Assembly (NCBI GenBank): GCA_013368315.1
Contig: JAACJM010000099.1
Coordinates: 1 to 64,000, forward strand
Source of the DNA: Tetrapyrgos nigripes
Taxonomy: Eukaryota > Basidiomycota > Agaricomycetes > Agaricales > Campanellaceae
DNA: 64,000 nucleotides
Reading direction: 5' to 3'
The first letter of the stretch is position 1. Each line of letters opens with the position of its first letter. Below, piece by piece: positions 1 through 11,895 of this stretch. The position numbers and the translations under genes were made by a program. The notes beneath the pieces are model-generated. The model had not been told where the DNA came from. It worked only from the letters and a program-made list of their open reading frames with translations, and searched no databases.

Positions 1-673
1 TTTCTGAGAAGTACCGTTCTAGGTTTTCCGGTTCTTCTTTGTCAAAGCAAGGAGCTGTTTTCTTGGCTTTTGGCAATTTGTCATTTTGGGTAGCTCTCAA
101 GGCTTCTGGACTCACTTCGAGCCCAGGAATAGTTGTTTTCACTTTCTCAGCCATTGTTTCGACTTCTAGCGGTCTAGACAATGCTTGTTGTGTGTAGTAA
201 TTGTTGTTGATATTCTCTGTTGAGTCGTTGCTCAATGTAATCAAGCCCTAACTCGTCTTCCAGTGTCAACTCAGAAGGCGCAACTGAAAGATCTCTGGCA
301 GCGCTAGTAGAAGTAGATGGTTCCGGGGTTTCTACTGTTGGTTCAGGAGATGCCACGGTTTTTCTCTGCTTCTTTGGTTTTCTGCTAGTTTTCTTCTTTG
401 CAACTGCACAACTCTGCTCTCGTTGCCACGTTTTAAAGGATATGGAGTATAAACAACCAGTTCTTCTTCTAGCGGTCTTGTACTCGACGAAGGCTCGCTA
501 GTTTCGTTCCTCTGTTTAGGGGGTTTTCTTTTAGAAGGGTTTGCCTTCCAATAGGTGCTGCTTGATGGTCGTTAAGACCTTGTATTTTGACAACTTTTGG
601 TTAGAGCCGTTAAGCTCAATTGATCTCGTAGTATAGAATAAACTGAAGTGATACCCCCTCGCGGTGGGCTCCA
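1..673 (-). mobile_element. Gypsy-1: 5' internal region and gag start (runs off the window)
   Basis: Minus-strand leader and start of gag of an LTR retrotransposon. It begins at a primer-binding-like motif at 655-673 and runs leftwards out of the window. The clearest coding piece is at 356-174, an acidic Pro/Ser/Thr-rich stretch followed by a predicted helix (EDELGLDYIEQRLNREYQ). Further upstream, frames rich in Lys/Arg continue with frame changes. Gag N-termini of basidiomycete Gypsy elements often look like this, but no CCHC knuckle or polymerase is in view. The family call rests on the PBS and on the long LTR next to it. Whether the element is functional cannot be judged. Confidence 0.5.
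655..673 (-). other. Primer-binding site of Gypsy-1
   Basis: On the minus strand the LTR is followed directly by TGGAGCCCACCGCGAGGGG. It starts with TGG, the complement of a tRNA CCA tail. The same motif with one difference (CGCAAGG for CGCGAGG) recurs at 60226-60244 beside another Gypsy gag. The recurrence next to gag in two elements supports the PBS call; the priming tRNA was not identified. Confidence 0.6.
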
Positions 674-674
674 G

Positions 675-2659
675 TATAATAGGCCTGTTTCTCTAGTAAG
701 TGCTCTTAGCACACAGAACACAACCAGAAAAACCTATATGATTTGTTTTGCGAGCGTATCTAGTAAGTAGAATACTCTTCAATTTAGTCCACAGTTTGGA
801 GATTACGAGGCCCTTTAGGCCGAGTTAACTTATGTCGAACCCCTCAATTGAGTAGCAAAGGTTCTCACGGGTTCTAACTTTTACACGCCACCACAGCCTC
901 TGAAGTACCCGAACTGACGCTCGATACGTCATAGCTCATTTCTGCCTTGCCGCCCACCAACCACGATGAGCTTCAGGTGTATTTCCCTTCCCTCAGCAGC
1001 CGTCGCAAGTCCAACTGCTGCTCTCTGAACCACTACGGGCTCCTCCACCCAACGTTCAAGATGTCATTACAGAAGATATTAAGCTCTATCTAATTTTTTT
1101 AGTCAATTTTACAGTATTACTTATACAATGGCCTCGTAACTTGCCATGCGAAGCAGTGGCACCTTTCCCAGTCTTTTGGGGAATTTTTGTAAAGGTTTGC
1201 ATGAAGGCACACACACAATATCAGTTCAACCAGTTCAATTCTATTTGAAGGTGCCAATGCCTTAGACACAGTTTCCAAGTCTCGAGGACACAAGTTATAA
1301 AACACAAAAACAACCAACAAATATATTCAACACTGATTTAGACTCCACGCGAGTATGATAAGTTTGTTTAGAAGCTCTTGTCCATGTTTCACAGTCTCTA
1401 CCGCTAGATAGGAGAATCCTGATACTCTACAGTCCGTTGCTTGGGTAGCTACTAGTAATACCTGGTCTTTTTATACTACTCAGAGCTACAACTATACAGT
1501 TTTACATTTCTTTCCAATGTCCACTAAAATATATCAACAAAAACAGAAAATCTACTCTAACCGCTAGTCCATGAGCGTAGTAACTACTGGATCTAGTAGG
1601 TACCTTCTAATTTAGGGTATACAGTAAACTTGAATATTATCTAATTTTCGTAGTAGGGATTCTCTGTCCCTTGCTCCACTGTCATTTTACTAGTAGGGTA
1701 CTCCCTGGTACTGGTGGCCGTAGCCCTACCTGACTCAGATAGCTCCACTTATGACTATACTTCGGAATACGCTAATCCTCTGGGTCTAGGGTTGTTCTCT
1801 TATCTAGTCTTTGCCTCTCGTCCTTATAGTAATGAACGTACACCTATCCCTTTACACCGCTAGTTAAACTTGTACACCACTATCCGAGTCCAGCTCTTCA
1901 ATAGTAATGCTTAAGCCTTCAAACTAGCGTAGTATACCAAAGGATAGTACCGTACTCATCTTTAAGACGCTAAACCGTAGTGATCTCCGGTAAGTACTGC
2001 TTTTGGTAATACTTATGCCCGAATCAGTAAATCCCGCTGATTTGGATCTCCTTACGTTTGTGACTTCGCAACACTTTTAGATACTTAGTATCGTTGCCAC
2101 TTAGTCCATCCCTTGTGTACCATCTGAAAGCTATGGATTCTAGCTTTCTATTGATATAACTATTGTACCACTTTTCTATCTTAACCATCTGTAGATATGC
2201 ACCACAAGTTTGTATACATCCGGGTTAGAATCCTGAATATCCAAATTGTCCGATGATGATGTGTCCTTTCGGATCTAGCAGTCTAAGCTTCGATCTGGGT
2301 TGTAATGCCAACGCATAACCATGAATAGGGGCGTTTCTCCTCCTTCTCTATCCCTTGAGTCGTACTAGCAGTATTAGGCCACTATAGCAGGTTTGTTAAG
2401 TCTTTGTAGACTTTGTAGTTAGGTGGGTCTGCTACTATAGCTGTATCCCCTAGTATGTATCTGTTATAGATACTTTGAACAAGTCTTATTCTTATCCGCA
2501 AGTATTGCCCATTAACATCCCTTAGGTTATACACCTAATTCCTAGTACTTTGACTAGCAGTTCGGGACTCACTCTAGTCCTTATTATCCATTTAAGAGTA
2601 TCTTAGACATGTATTAGCGCTAGTTTGGGTTATTTACCACGAATTTGTATGGCGTATCA
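675..2659 (-). repeat. Long LTR, copy 1 of a ~1.6-2 kb LTR family
   Basis: Read on the minus strand the repeat opens with TGATACGCCATACAAA at 2659 and ends beside the PBS at about 675. Its body aligns, diverged, with 7185-8804 and 57636-59236: for example 'aagtttgtttagaagctc' near 1360, the block with 'tttttatactactcagagc' near 1470, and 'ctccacttatgact' near 1745. The position between a gag/PBS (left) and an interrupted Gypsy pol (right) makes it the 5' LTR of Gypsy-1. The outer boundary is fixed by the start shared by three copies. The other target-site copy lies outside the window. No conserved ORF was recognised. Confidence 0.6.
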
Positions 2660-2859
2660 GTGTGTATTTGAGTTCTGAAGAACGCTTCTGCCATTGCACC
2701 AGTCATGTCCGATATCGGCAGACAAAGAATATCTTGAAAAGATCAAAGTGGGTATCAAGATGATGAATTCATAAGGAAGCTCGAGAAGCTACCAGTGCTG
2801 CCTCCAGGGATTGAGAAACATGGTGGACTGTGGTTTGTAGCAAACTGTCTAGTTATTTC

Positions 2860-4115
2860 TGCCATTGGTGACTTAAGGGAGACTTTGTATTGACTGGCGC
2901 ACGATAGCACAGGCCAATTTTGGGGGTGATAAATGCTACGTGTTCCTGTGAGATTCCTTCTACTGGCCTAATATGCAGAAGAACTTAATCAGGTCTTATG
3001 TACCTTCTTGCATGGAGTGCCAACAAAATAAAGGACTGACTGCAAAGACACTGAAAGGGCCGCTACATCCGTTACCCGTTCCTGATGGTCGCCTCGAAAG
3101 TATAGCCTTAGACTTTATCAGTCCCCTGCCAGAGGACGAAGGATACAACTGCATCTTGTCGATGACCGACAGGTTTGGGTGCAGACTTGAGGATTGCACC
3201 TACTAGGACAGATTCCACAGCAGAGGATTGTGCACTAGTTTTCTTCAACGAATGGTATTGTGAAAACAGGTTGCCTAGCGAGTTGGTATCGGATCGCGAC
3301 AAATTGTTCATGTCGAAATTCTGGAGAGCCTTCACTGCCCTGACAGGTGTTAAGTTAAAAATGTCCTCAGCATTCCACCCAGAGACTGATGGTTCCTCAG
3401 AACACTCGATAAGACGATCAACCAGTCCCTACGATATTACGTGTCTCATCAACAAAAGGGCTGGGTCAAGGCCCTACCAAGGTCAGGTTTGATATAATGA
3501 ACTCGGAAAATTCAAGCACAGGAATGTCCATGTTTCAGCTCAAGACTGGGAGGTCTCCCCGTGTCCTGCCTCAGCTTGTCCCCACAGAGTCAGCAGGTGG
3601 AATTGATACTACAGAAGTCAAGAATGCATGTGAATTTTTGGGTAGGATGGCTGATATTGAGCAAGATGCTTGGGACACATTATTTGCAGCTAAAGTAACA
3701 CAGGCCATGCAAGCAGATAAGCATTTGGGCTTGCCTCCCATCTTTAAAGAAGGGGATATGGTCTTGTTATCAACAGCTAATCGGTGTCGCATACACTCAG
3801 AACGGCAGCATTGTGGTGAAGTTTTTCTGAGATTGATGGTCTTACAAAGTGATCTGCGCTCATCCAGAAACAGACTCATATACATTGGACTTGCACAATA
3901 TGCTGACTGTCTTTCCTACATTCAACGTTTCTCAGTTAAAGCTGTACAAGCCAAATGACGATCTAGAATTCCCTGGTTGTGCTCACGATCCACCGCCAGA
4001 ACTGGTGATGGTGCATGGTAGGCTGAACATTTTATTGACCACATTGTTCACTCCCGTTGATGGGGCTGTGGTTGGCAGTTCTTGGTCTGATGGGTTGGTG
4101 AAGGTCCGAAGGTGA
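2860..4115 (+). pseudogene. Gypsy-2 pol remnant: integrase and C-terminal region
   Basis: Broken Ty3/Gypsy polyprotein. 2973-3206 gives an integrase zinc-binding tail (CMECQQNKG) and the start of the catalytic core (LDFISPLPEDEGYN, then MTDRFG with the first Asp). 3175-3492, in another frame, carries the second catalytic Asp region (ELVSDRDKLF) and the FHPETDGSSE block that holds the catalytic Glu. 3497-3958 and 3849-4115 cover the tether region and C-terminus (FNVSQLKLYKP). At least three frame changes separate these pieces, so the copy is dead. RT and RNase H are missing; the fragment starts just past the Gypsy-1 LTR, which probably cut it. Confidence 0.8.
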
Positions 4116-4342
4116 TCAATGGGTCCCATTCTCTGAAATCCGCGATTGCACATGCGTGGATGAATGGGCTGGACAAGGTGGCGTAGGCCAGAAGAAATGT
4201 TCTTGGACTCGACGACTAAGAATTGAAGTTGTAATTTTTTCAGCTCCCTCTTACATCAAAATCAATCCATTTTAAAATTATGTGTCTAACCCTCAATTAC
4301 TTACTTATTATGTTTGTCCTGCAGTAGATTATATTCTGTTTC

Positions 4343-4520
4343 AAAATGGGGAGGAGTGTAAACATAGATCACGTTTACAACATAATCACATGTAGTGACA
4401 GTACTATTTATACCAGTAGTCACACTGTACCTTTTTTCTTATCTTTTTCTTTCATCTTCAAATACGATGTGTTCTAGATTCTTGCCTCATTCCTCCTCTC
4501 GCTTAGTGTTCTAGTCCAAC
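4343..4520 (+). repeat. Gypsy-2 polypurine tract and 3' LTR start
   Basis: A purine run (aaaatggggaggag, 4343-4356) lies directly before TGTAAACATAGATC at 4357, the usual PPT/LTR junction. The LTR has a TATA-like 'ctatttatacc' near 4403. Its end is not certain: the last plausible LTR base is near 4520, where Copia-1 DNA begins. No 5' LTR partner is present. Confidence 0.55.
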
Positions 4521-4879
4521 GACTGATTTCCATTTTTTATTGTAAGTGGTGATGTGATGTCATGGAGTTGGAGCTTCACTCCCATGGCCAGGGTGAGTGG
4601 GTTTTTGTCAGGCGCTTTTGAGCAGGAGTAAATCTCAAGTATTTCTACATTGGCCAGACTGCTCCATATGGGACCAAATCTAGGCCGACCTTCTATATGG
4701 GGTATTTTCGGCACTGTTGAAAAACCCAAGATTTATTCTCCTCCAAAAAGTTTGTCCAAATATGCACTCACCCCAACTGTGTCCCATCTTACTTTGCATC
4801 ACCCAAACCTGCCTCTCATCACCTGACCATATCGGCCCTAATACCGTTACACTACAGCACTTAACAGCATTGCTGTAAT

Positions 4880-5600
4880 TGTTAAAGGTTCTACTTTTTC
4901 AGACTTGTCCTGCCACTGCTGGGGGCCCACATCTAACTAGTCATACCCAATACTACATCTGGCTCTCCATAATCCCTGAACTCAAATTGCTCTGCAATCT
5001 CCTTTTGTACCCTCTTCCCATCTTCCTCTGTTGTGGATACTCCAGTCACATTGTCAGTGTAGGTTACAGTGATGGTGCTGCCAAGAGGGGTTCGTCAGTA
5101 TCGAACACATGGATCTGCAGGGTTCACTTTGAAGCTGAGTTCATGGTATCATTTATTGAGTAGCTTATACCAGCTATTTCTGGTGTCCATTGACCCATAG
5201 ATGTCAATGTTCATCAGGAGTACAGTCTTTTTCCCATTTGCACAAGGAGTATCGTTCTTGAAAACCCTCAGGTAGTGTCAAGTAATTGACACCTTGTGGT
5301 CTCACATTGAGGTATGCACCAGTAAAGTCCCCAGACCATAGATCCAACCCCTCACAAGTGGCCAATGGCAATCATGAACCTCTCAGACTCATATCTAGCC
5401 ACTATTGCCCAGGTATCATCATAGTGAATCCCCTTGACCTGGTCATAGCCCCTAACTACCAACCTAGCTCTCTGCTCAGTAATCTTTCCATCTCCATCCA
5501 ATCACAGAGTGTAAACCCATTGAGTTGTAATGATCTTCGCATCTTGGGGTTTCAGGACTGGACTGAATGCTTTTGAGAGTCAAGTTTTGCAAGTTTCTTT
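4880..5600 (-). pseudogene. Copia-1 reverse transcriptase remnant
   Basis: On the minus strand, fragments in shifting frames match Copia RT: near 5345-5250 'LWSGDFTGAYLN' (the first catalytic Asp region) followed by 'LTLPEGFQE', and near 5075-4940 'YTDNVTGVSTTEE' with 'FRDYGEPDVVLG'. The usual YVDD box reads YTDN, so one catalytic Asp is replaced by Asn. Several in-frame stops lie between the pieces. It is an inactive copy whose family is still recognisable. Confidence 0.7.
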
Positions 5601-5634
5601 TCCATAGGTTTCATCCACAGGTCAGCACATTTCA

Positions 5635-7184
5635 TCATCTCATTGTAGGAGTGGAGAACCCAAGTGTTGTCTGTTCTAGGATGGTCTCAAGCTGAGTTTT
5701 GAGGGTGACTGGTGAGTCTTCATCATACTCTGGCAATAATTCCCTGTTGTCCTCCTCGTCATCTCTTGTCCATGCTTCATCTCTCTCATGAGCTTCCTTC
5801 TCTTGATCCTCATGCTCCTTGGATTCGATGAACTGCTGAGTCAAGTTACGGGATCAGGTAGATGAGTGGGTAGGAATGGTTCCCCATATTTTGGCTTGGG
5901 TGCAGTGAGTTCGTTTCTCTGGGGTTAGCGTCACTTGTGGGAGTTGATGGGAGAGATAGGGTTTATTGATGTCGAGTTGGAAATCATTACCGATGTTTGA
6001 TCTGGGATCAAGGGTTCAGATTTCAGAGTTGGTGATTCTCTCCCTCCAACCCTGAAGTCCAGTGACTGCCTGACTTCTTGAATACAACATCACTCATATG
6101 GTAGAGCTCATTATTCTCCCATCTCTTCGCAACGTACACCTTTCTCCCATTGTACCCTACCATCTGACATTTGAAACCTCTCGCATCCAACTTTTCATGG
6201 CCAGTCTTTGTGGGAATGTGAGCAAAGCCTATGCTGCCAAAAGGGACAGGTGGGATACATTCTGGCATTTGTCCAGTCCATTTCTCCTCAGGTACAATGC
6301 CCTTTGTGTTTGGGAGAATATTCTTGACATATATATATATATATATGTTGACATAGCCTGTCCCCACCATTGCACTGCCAATCCTGCATCAAATAACATG
6401 GCTCTAGCACCATTTAACATTGCCCCTATCCTTTGCTCGGCTACTCCATTGGACAGTGAAGTATACAGGCAGTGAACTCATGAATAATTCCATGGCTCTT
6501 GGTCCACGCTCTGAATGTGTGAGACCTCCATTCAGGTGCGTTGTCAGTCTGAATCCTTTTCAACTTCTTTCCTGTCTGAGTCTCTGCCACAGACCTCTGC
6601 ACCTCCAGTTTCCCAATCAATGTCATAGCCGTTCTATCCTTCAAGAGGTCCACCATGTCCTTCAACATCCCTGCATCAGATCCAAATAAGGCATATATGT
6701 TCCCACCAACTGATGCCACCTGTGCTGGCCCCCATATATCTGTGCTCTTGAGGTGAGGCTGCTTATCCATATGAGCTTGTCTGCAGTCCTCACATGTCCC
6801 CATCTTCTTCCTTGCTCCTTTTATTTCAGGGACACCATTAACAAGTTCTGACGCCATTTCGATACACTCCAGCATAATGTGGTCACTTGCTCAATGGAGG
6901 AATCGAATGTCTGCAGGGAGTTGTGAGAGTGGTCTTTGTATAATGGGACACCAACTTCACATCCATTACATAGATGCTGTGGTTAAGAATAGCTTCAAAC
7001 TTCTCCTTCCCATTTGCCCATTCCCCAATGATGCTGCCCAACCCAGTTTATCCAAAGTACCAGTCAAAAGAAGATTGTTGGAGATGCTAGGGGCATGGTA
7101 TGCATTGCAGAAGAGGAGATAATATATGACACCATTATGGATCACCTCCCCACAATGTCAAACTGGGTGTTAATAGGTGGTTTT
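5635..7184 (-). pseudogene. Copia-1 integrase and linker to RT
   Basis: Minus strand. The clearest frame is 6875-6441: a pre-integrase finger (CEDCRQAHMDKQPH), the core beginning 'DIWGPAQVA' with the first catalytic Asp, and 'QTDNAPEW' with the second. 6370-6023 continues into the C-terminal domain (PFGSIGFAHIP, ARGFKCQMVGYN). 5844-5635 is the acidic linker that precedes Copia RT. Upstream of 6875, 'NAYHAPSISNNLL' near 7085-7045 is the segment that normally follows protease. The frame is broken in several places. A perfect AT repeat (6329-6346) has expanded inside the coding frame. Confidence 0.75.
6329..6346. repeat. (AT)n microsatellite
   Basis: Nine AT dinucleotides inside the Copia-1 integrase frame. 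They read as alternating Tyr-Ile on the minus strand. This is expansion after insertion, not a domain. Confidence 0.9.
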
Positions 7185-8804
7185 TGTAATTAAGTGCTAG
7201 GAACTGCACCCAAACACAAAACTGTATACAAATGTAAATGAGACGAGTGTTCCGAGTAGTCAGAGCACTCAAAATCCCAGTTTACTTGTACTATAAGTAC
7301 TTTTTGATTGGGGTTTTTCAATAAAGTTAATGCTTAGCACGCAACACAATAAACACAAGTTTAACACCAAATCAAACACTTGTAGGCCACAGTTGCCTTA
7401 AAAATCAAACACTTAATAGACCAAAAGGTCAACACAAAGATCACAGTTATAACCACAAAATGTTCAATTTAAATTCTATTATCTCCAACACAATGTTTAT
7501 ACTTGTAGAGAGTGCAGTTAAGTTTGTTTAGAAGCTTTAGTCCGTGTTTCACATCCTCTACTATTGCTAGCGAGATCCGATACTCTACAGTACCTGGCTT
7601 GGGTAGCTACTCATAATATCTGGTCCTTTTATACTACTAGCAGCTACAACTATACAGTTACTTATTTCTTTTTGATGTCCGCTAAAAGGTATGTAGAGAA
7701 GATACAAAACAAATCGAAAAATCCGTTAGTGAGTTCTACCTATTTCCTCATAAGTAAGGACTTGCTTATTAGGGTATACAGAAACTGTCTAATATTATCT
7801 AAATATTTGTAGGAACTTTCTTCAGTCCTCTTTGTAAGCCATCTGGTGTTTTGTGTACTGTCCTGGTTAGCAAGCATCACATCTATGACTCAGAACACTC
7901 CACTTATGACCACTAGGTCCTTCATACACGTCCTTACGCTAGGGGCATAGGGTTTTCTCATAGTTTCTTTATTCCATTCAGTTTTCCTTTCCCTTTTTCT
8001 CCAATCTTGCTTTATACATGCTCTATGCATTGCCAACAGTCTACTACTTAGTCCTACATATGAGTCCAGCTCTTCTGCAGTCCTGTTCACATACTTATTC
8101 ACCCTTCAATGCTTTCAATGCCTAGCTAGACATTTACTGATGGATTTATCCTTATCCAGAAATACCGTTACTTGTTTGGGTTGTATTCTGATTGTTCAGA
8201 TGTACTGCAACTTAGCGCTTCTGTCCCTTATATCTCTTTGTAGAGATGTCCGTTCACTATCCCCTCTGTACCGATGGATAGCTGAACTCTCTGGGATCCC
8301 TACTTTTGTCCACATGTACCTTTTACAGATACTTAAGATTCCCTCAAAGCCATCTTAGTACTATGGGATTTACCTAGTGTGCTTGTCCACATGTCTGATC
8401 TTAGCGCTGTCTTTTCCAATTGACCTTTCAGCTGAGGATTGTGCTGCTTACGTGTTCCTATGCCCACAAATAGGGGCTATCTCGCACTTCACTGTCCCTT
8501 TGGATCATGCTAGCGGTACTAGTAGTTATAATAGGATTCAAAAGCCTTTGTAGGCTATCTTTATTATTTGGTGGGTCTGCTATCATAACTCCAACTCATA
8601 CATATCTATCATAGTACTTAGAATGAGTTTGTTTCTCCATCCATAAGCACTTAATATTATTGTACCATTGTTTTCTAGTCCTACTATGTATTAACTAGCA
8701 GTTCAGGGCTCACCCTAGTCCTCTTATTCCCTTAAAGAATGTCAAAAACTGATATTATGGACCAAAATCTAAGTATGTATACAGCAATTTTGTATGGCAT
8801 ATCA
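7185..8804 (-). repeat. Solo-LTR-like repeat, copy A, inside Copia-1
   Basis: 1620 bp with ends TG...CA, inverted relative to 57636-59236 and nearly collinear with it over the full length. Both ends were placed by aligning copies A and B and by continuity of the host: Copia-1 protease ends '...SSHEDA' at 8805 and resumes below 7185. On the minus strand a TATA-like 'tataaaagg' near 7635 lies about 450 bp before the 3' end, as expected for U3-R-U5. No 5 bp target duplication is visible (gtttt on one side, gcgtc on the other), so a deletion or recombination may have accompanied insertion or LTR-LTR exchange. Confidence 0.65.
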
Positions 8805-9910
8805 GCGTCTTCATGGGAAGAACCACCTTTATCATTATGAGGAGTGTATGTGGCAAAGTGGGAACGTTGTTTGAAGAAGTGGTGGGTAGCTCCAGAATCA
8901 GCAATGATACATATTGGTGACTGATTGGATAGATGTGGTGCATTGGTCAGATTAGTGGACAAAGCTAGGATCACAGGAGACCCATCAGACAAAGAAGCAG
9001 TCGTATTATTCACTGCAGGTACAGGTACATCTTTCTTTCCTTTCCACCAAGCTGGATATTGTCCTTGCTTTCCACTGCCTTCACAAAAACAGTTATCGAT
9101 TGTGTGTCCACAATGCTTGCATTTCGGATTGGAGCATAGGAGATCTGGGTTGGCTGGTCCCTTCTTCAAGGTTTGTAATGCCTTCACCTTTTCCGTCAAC
9201 TCCTCTGCCTGAGCCTGTAATGCCTTCATCTTGTCTAGTCCTTCAATGCTACCATCTCCTCCACCTCCCATCAGCCTCACATGCTCTTGCAATCTCCCTG
9301 CTGCAACATTAAACGTAACCATTGAATCTGCAAGCAGCATACCTATGGTAGGAATCCATTCTGGGGTACAAGGGAAGGAGTCGAGAAACACAGTTAGGAA
9401 CTGGGAGTCCTCGATCTTGGCTCCAACGTTGGTAGCCTGTTTGCATAGCATTTGGAATTTCATCATCTACCCATTATCTCCTGTAATATCCCCTCCTGTA
9501 TATCAACAGCTTTGCAATGCTTCTTCTCTCCTCACTAGTGTGTATTCCTTCACCAGGAAATTCCATAACACATGAGACTTCTTCCCCTCGTTGAAACCAA
9601 GAGAATCAGGATTCTTGATATTATCCCAAATTGTAAGGTACATGACGGACTCACAGATTTCATACTCAAGGAAATTAGGTGTTCAGATGCTGACAGGTGT
9701 GGGGAGTAATGCATTGTTGTCCAAGGGTTCAGTGGGTATGGTAATCTGCCCTTCCCAATATAAGTGAAGACCCTTAAGCTTTGCCCACCTTTCCATCAGT
9801 GTCTTCCAGGAGATATAATTCTTGCCGTTGAATTTGGCATCATCTGGTAACTCTTGGATAGTGGTATAGTTGCTGGGACTACCAATGGAATTGTTGTTGT
9901 TACTGGACAT
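8805..9910 (-). pseudogene. Copia-1 gag, zinc knuckle and protease
   Basis: Gag begins with MSSNNNNSIGSPSNYTTIQ at 9910; the N-terminal domain (FNGKNYISWKTLMERW) is typical of fungal Copia gag. A broken middle leads to the frame starting at 9466, which holds a predicted coiled coil (KALQAQAEELTEKVKAL), a CX4CX4HX4C knuckle (C-SNPK-C-KHCG-H-TIDN-C) and the protease motif IADSGATHH. The frame then runs into repeat copy A at 8804. Nucleocapsid and protease would package and mature the particle in an intact element; here the split and the frameshift around 9470-9680 prevent that. Confidence 0.8.
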
Positions 9911-10069
9911 AGTTGAAATAGGGGTATGCAGCAGTGTGAAGATTATTGAAGCAAGGAATAAAGGTCTTCTGAATTGGTAGTAGGGAATAGGTCTTATGCT
10001 GTTGACATAAACGGTGTAATCAGTGAGTCGTTCTTGTTAACAATGTATCGTGTGTGTGCAGTTTAGGGC

Positions 10070-10084
10070 ACAGGGCCCATAACC
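10070..10084 (-). other. Copia-1 primer-binding site
   Basis: Minus strand GGTTATGGGCCCTGT directly after the LTR end ...CTCTATA. The first twelve bases (GGTTATGGGCCC) occur again directly after the 5' LTR of Copia-2 (32526 downwards). Two independent Copia elements therefore share the site. Confidence 0.65.
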
Positions 10085-10379
10085 TATAGAGAATAAGTAC
10101 AAGTTAGTACTTAAGTACTGTAGATAAATATGATCAGTAAAGATATAGTAAGTATGAGACAAAATGAATACACACTCCAGGAGTCACACAATACAGTGTA
10201 GATGACTGGGGTGTTTGGTACAATATGGCTAGGTATATGTGAGGTGGGTGTAAGCTATGGATCACGGATGTATGCCTTGGAGTACAAGATAAGGAAGTAA
10301 GGATAGGAAGAAAGAAACAGATACTTCTAAAATGGGAATCAGCCCTATAGCCCCTATCTAGGGACTCTCATTCTTGACA
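10085..10379 (-). repeat. Copia-1 5' LTR
   Basis: About 295 bp, from TGTCAAGAATGAG at 10379 to ...CTCTATA at 10085, next to the PBS. The inner boundary is fixed by the PBS. The outer one is inferred from the TG start, because there is no 3' LTR to compare. Confidence 0.5.
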
Positions 10380-11895
10380 TTTGCCAGAGGACGCTGTGGG
10401 TTGCACATCTTGATGTTGTTCCCCAGACTGCTGCATATGAGATTGTGAGATGTGAAACAGAGGTTTTGGACCTAGAACCTACCTTATCTGAACCTCTATT
10501 ATCACCATCACCATCTCACTCTCTTCTCTGCCTCTCAGTGTTGCCCTGTCTGTTGTACCTATCCTTGTCTGCAGTATGACCTCATTCAGTGGACAGAAAT
10601 ATGAGTTTCATGACAAAGACACACAAAGGAAATGCATTGCTCACATCCTCATTGGCACCTCTTCTCCATTTCTCAAATCCATCATCAACTGCACTCCAAT
10701 GCCATGAAGGATCAGGGCAGGAAGGGGTGTCCTATCATTACCACTAGAACCTTGTAACAGCCCATGGTTCCCACTGATACGGCAGGTAAACACCTGGCCA
10801 TGCACCCCATTATTTTACGCACTTCTAATCAAAGTAGTGTAACTCACTATATAAGTGATCGAACCTATGAATCATCTAGTTGGTCCACTAGAATGACTCA
10901 CAAACAGGCGTCTTTCCAGATGAAAGCTTTCATTTAGTTCCATCTCAAGAGTTCTATCCTAAATCCAGTTGGTGCCAGGCTGATCAAAGCACACTTGGAC
11001 TTTACTATCCTTCATTTGGATACGGTTACTATACAAAACAGTTCATTTACCAGATTTCTGACTTCGTTTTACTAATTGGACAAGAGATATCTCATGTGTT
11101 TAACATGTAATTACAATCCTTGACTCCTACTAACACTCAACAATTACCTACAAACCATGTATGGACTCAGAGGCTTGATGGACCATAGTAAACTACTATA
11201 TAGTACTTAGCTAATTGTGTGGCTGACTGTAAAAGCACACTTTGATTACCTTATCATACAACAACCACTTGTAACTGCCTTCATACAGATACAGTGCAAC
11301 AGCAATACGAGTATTGTTCCTGTGGAAAGCAGTTGTCTACAGTTCATCTTCAGTGGGAGGCGTCATACCCCTTGAGCCACTTAACTTCATCTTCTCAGTG
11401 CTCAGTCTTTACCTACCAAACGTTCCACTCATCCTATTGTGCAGTCCTTGCAGAGGTGTGTTCATATAGTCACTTGTTGTATTGTGTGGTCCTTGCAGAG
11501 GTGTACTAAGTCCTCTTCAATTCTGAGCCAGTTTTGTTTTCACCTTCGTCCTGCGCTTAGTTTGTCTTCAGAGGTAGCTGCACCTATTCAATCAGTGTAT
11601 TACCATCCACTTCTGTCCATCCCCAGTTTCATTCCGTGTATTTGTTGGCATATCACCAGAGGGCACCCACATATCCTTTCTCCATTGTCTACAATCCTTC
11701 TACCCATCCTCTACCACATCCCAATCCTCTCCGTCACTTACCTTTTATATCCTTTTACCCTTTATCTCCCATCTGAACTAGTCTTTGCCCAGTTGAAGTG
11801 CTACTCCATCTCGTCTTGACTTTGATTATACTTCTTTTGCTTCTTCTTTGAAGATTTGGTTCCTCTAGATCTACTGTGAGAGCTTTAGCATCCCC
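10380..11895. other. Intergenic stretch without a supported gene
   Basis: I see no gene family here. A short plus-strand frame at 10579-10710 (MTSFSGQKYEFHDKDTQRK...) is protein-like but isolated. 11435-11459 and 11480-11504 are two imperfect copies of a 25 bp unit (tattgtgcagtccttgcagag plus gtgt). The rest is AT-rich unique-looking DNA. Confidence 0.5.

Larger units (their letters stand above)
4520..10379 (-). mobile_element. Copia-1: Ty1/Copia retrotransposon, 3' truncated and interrupted
   Basis: Minus-strand Copia element. The order from its 5' end is LTR (10379-10085), PBS, gag (9910 onwards), CCHC knuckle and protease, a 1.6 kb foreign repeat (8804-7185), then pre-integrase zinc finger, integrase and reverse transcriptase. 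The 3' LTR and a recognisable RNase H are missing. The reading frame has many frameshifts and stops, so it is an old non-autonomous copy. Confidence 0.8.

Noticed and set aside
7185..8804. Helitron ends for the 1.6 kb repeat
   Set aside because: The termini are TG...CA with a TATA box near the 3' end, and copy 1 adjoins a PBS. There is no 5' TC or 3' CTRR with hairpin.
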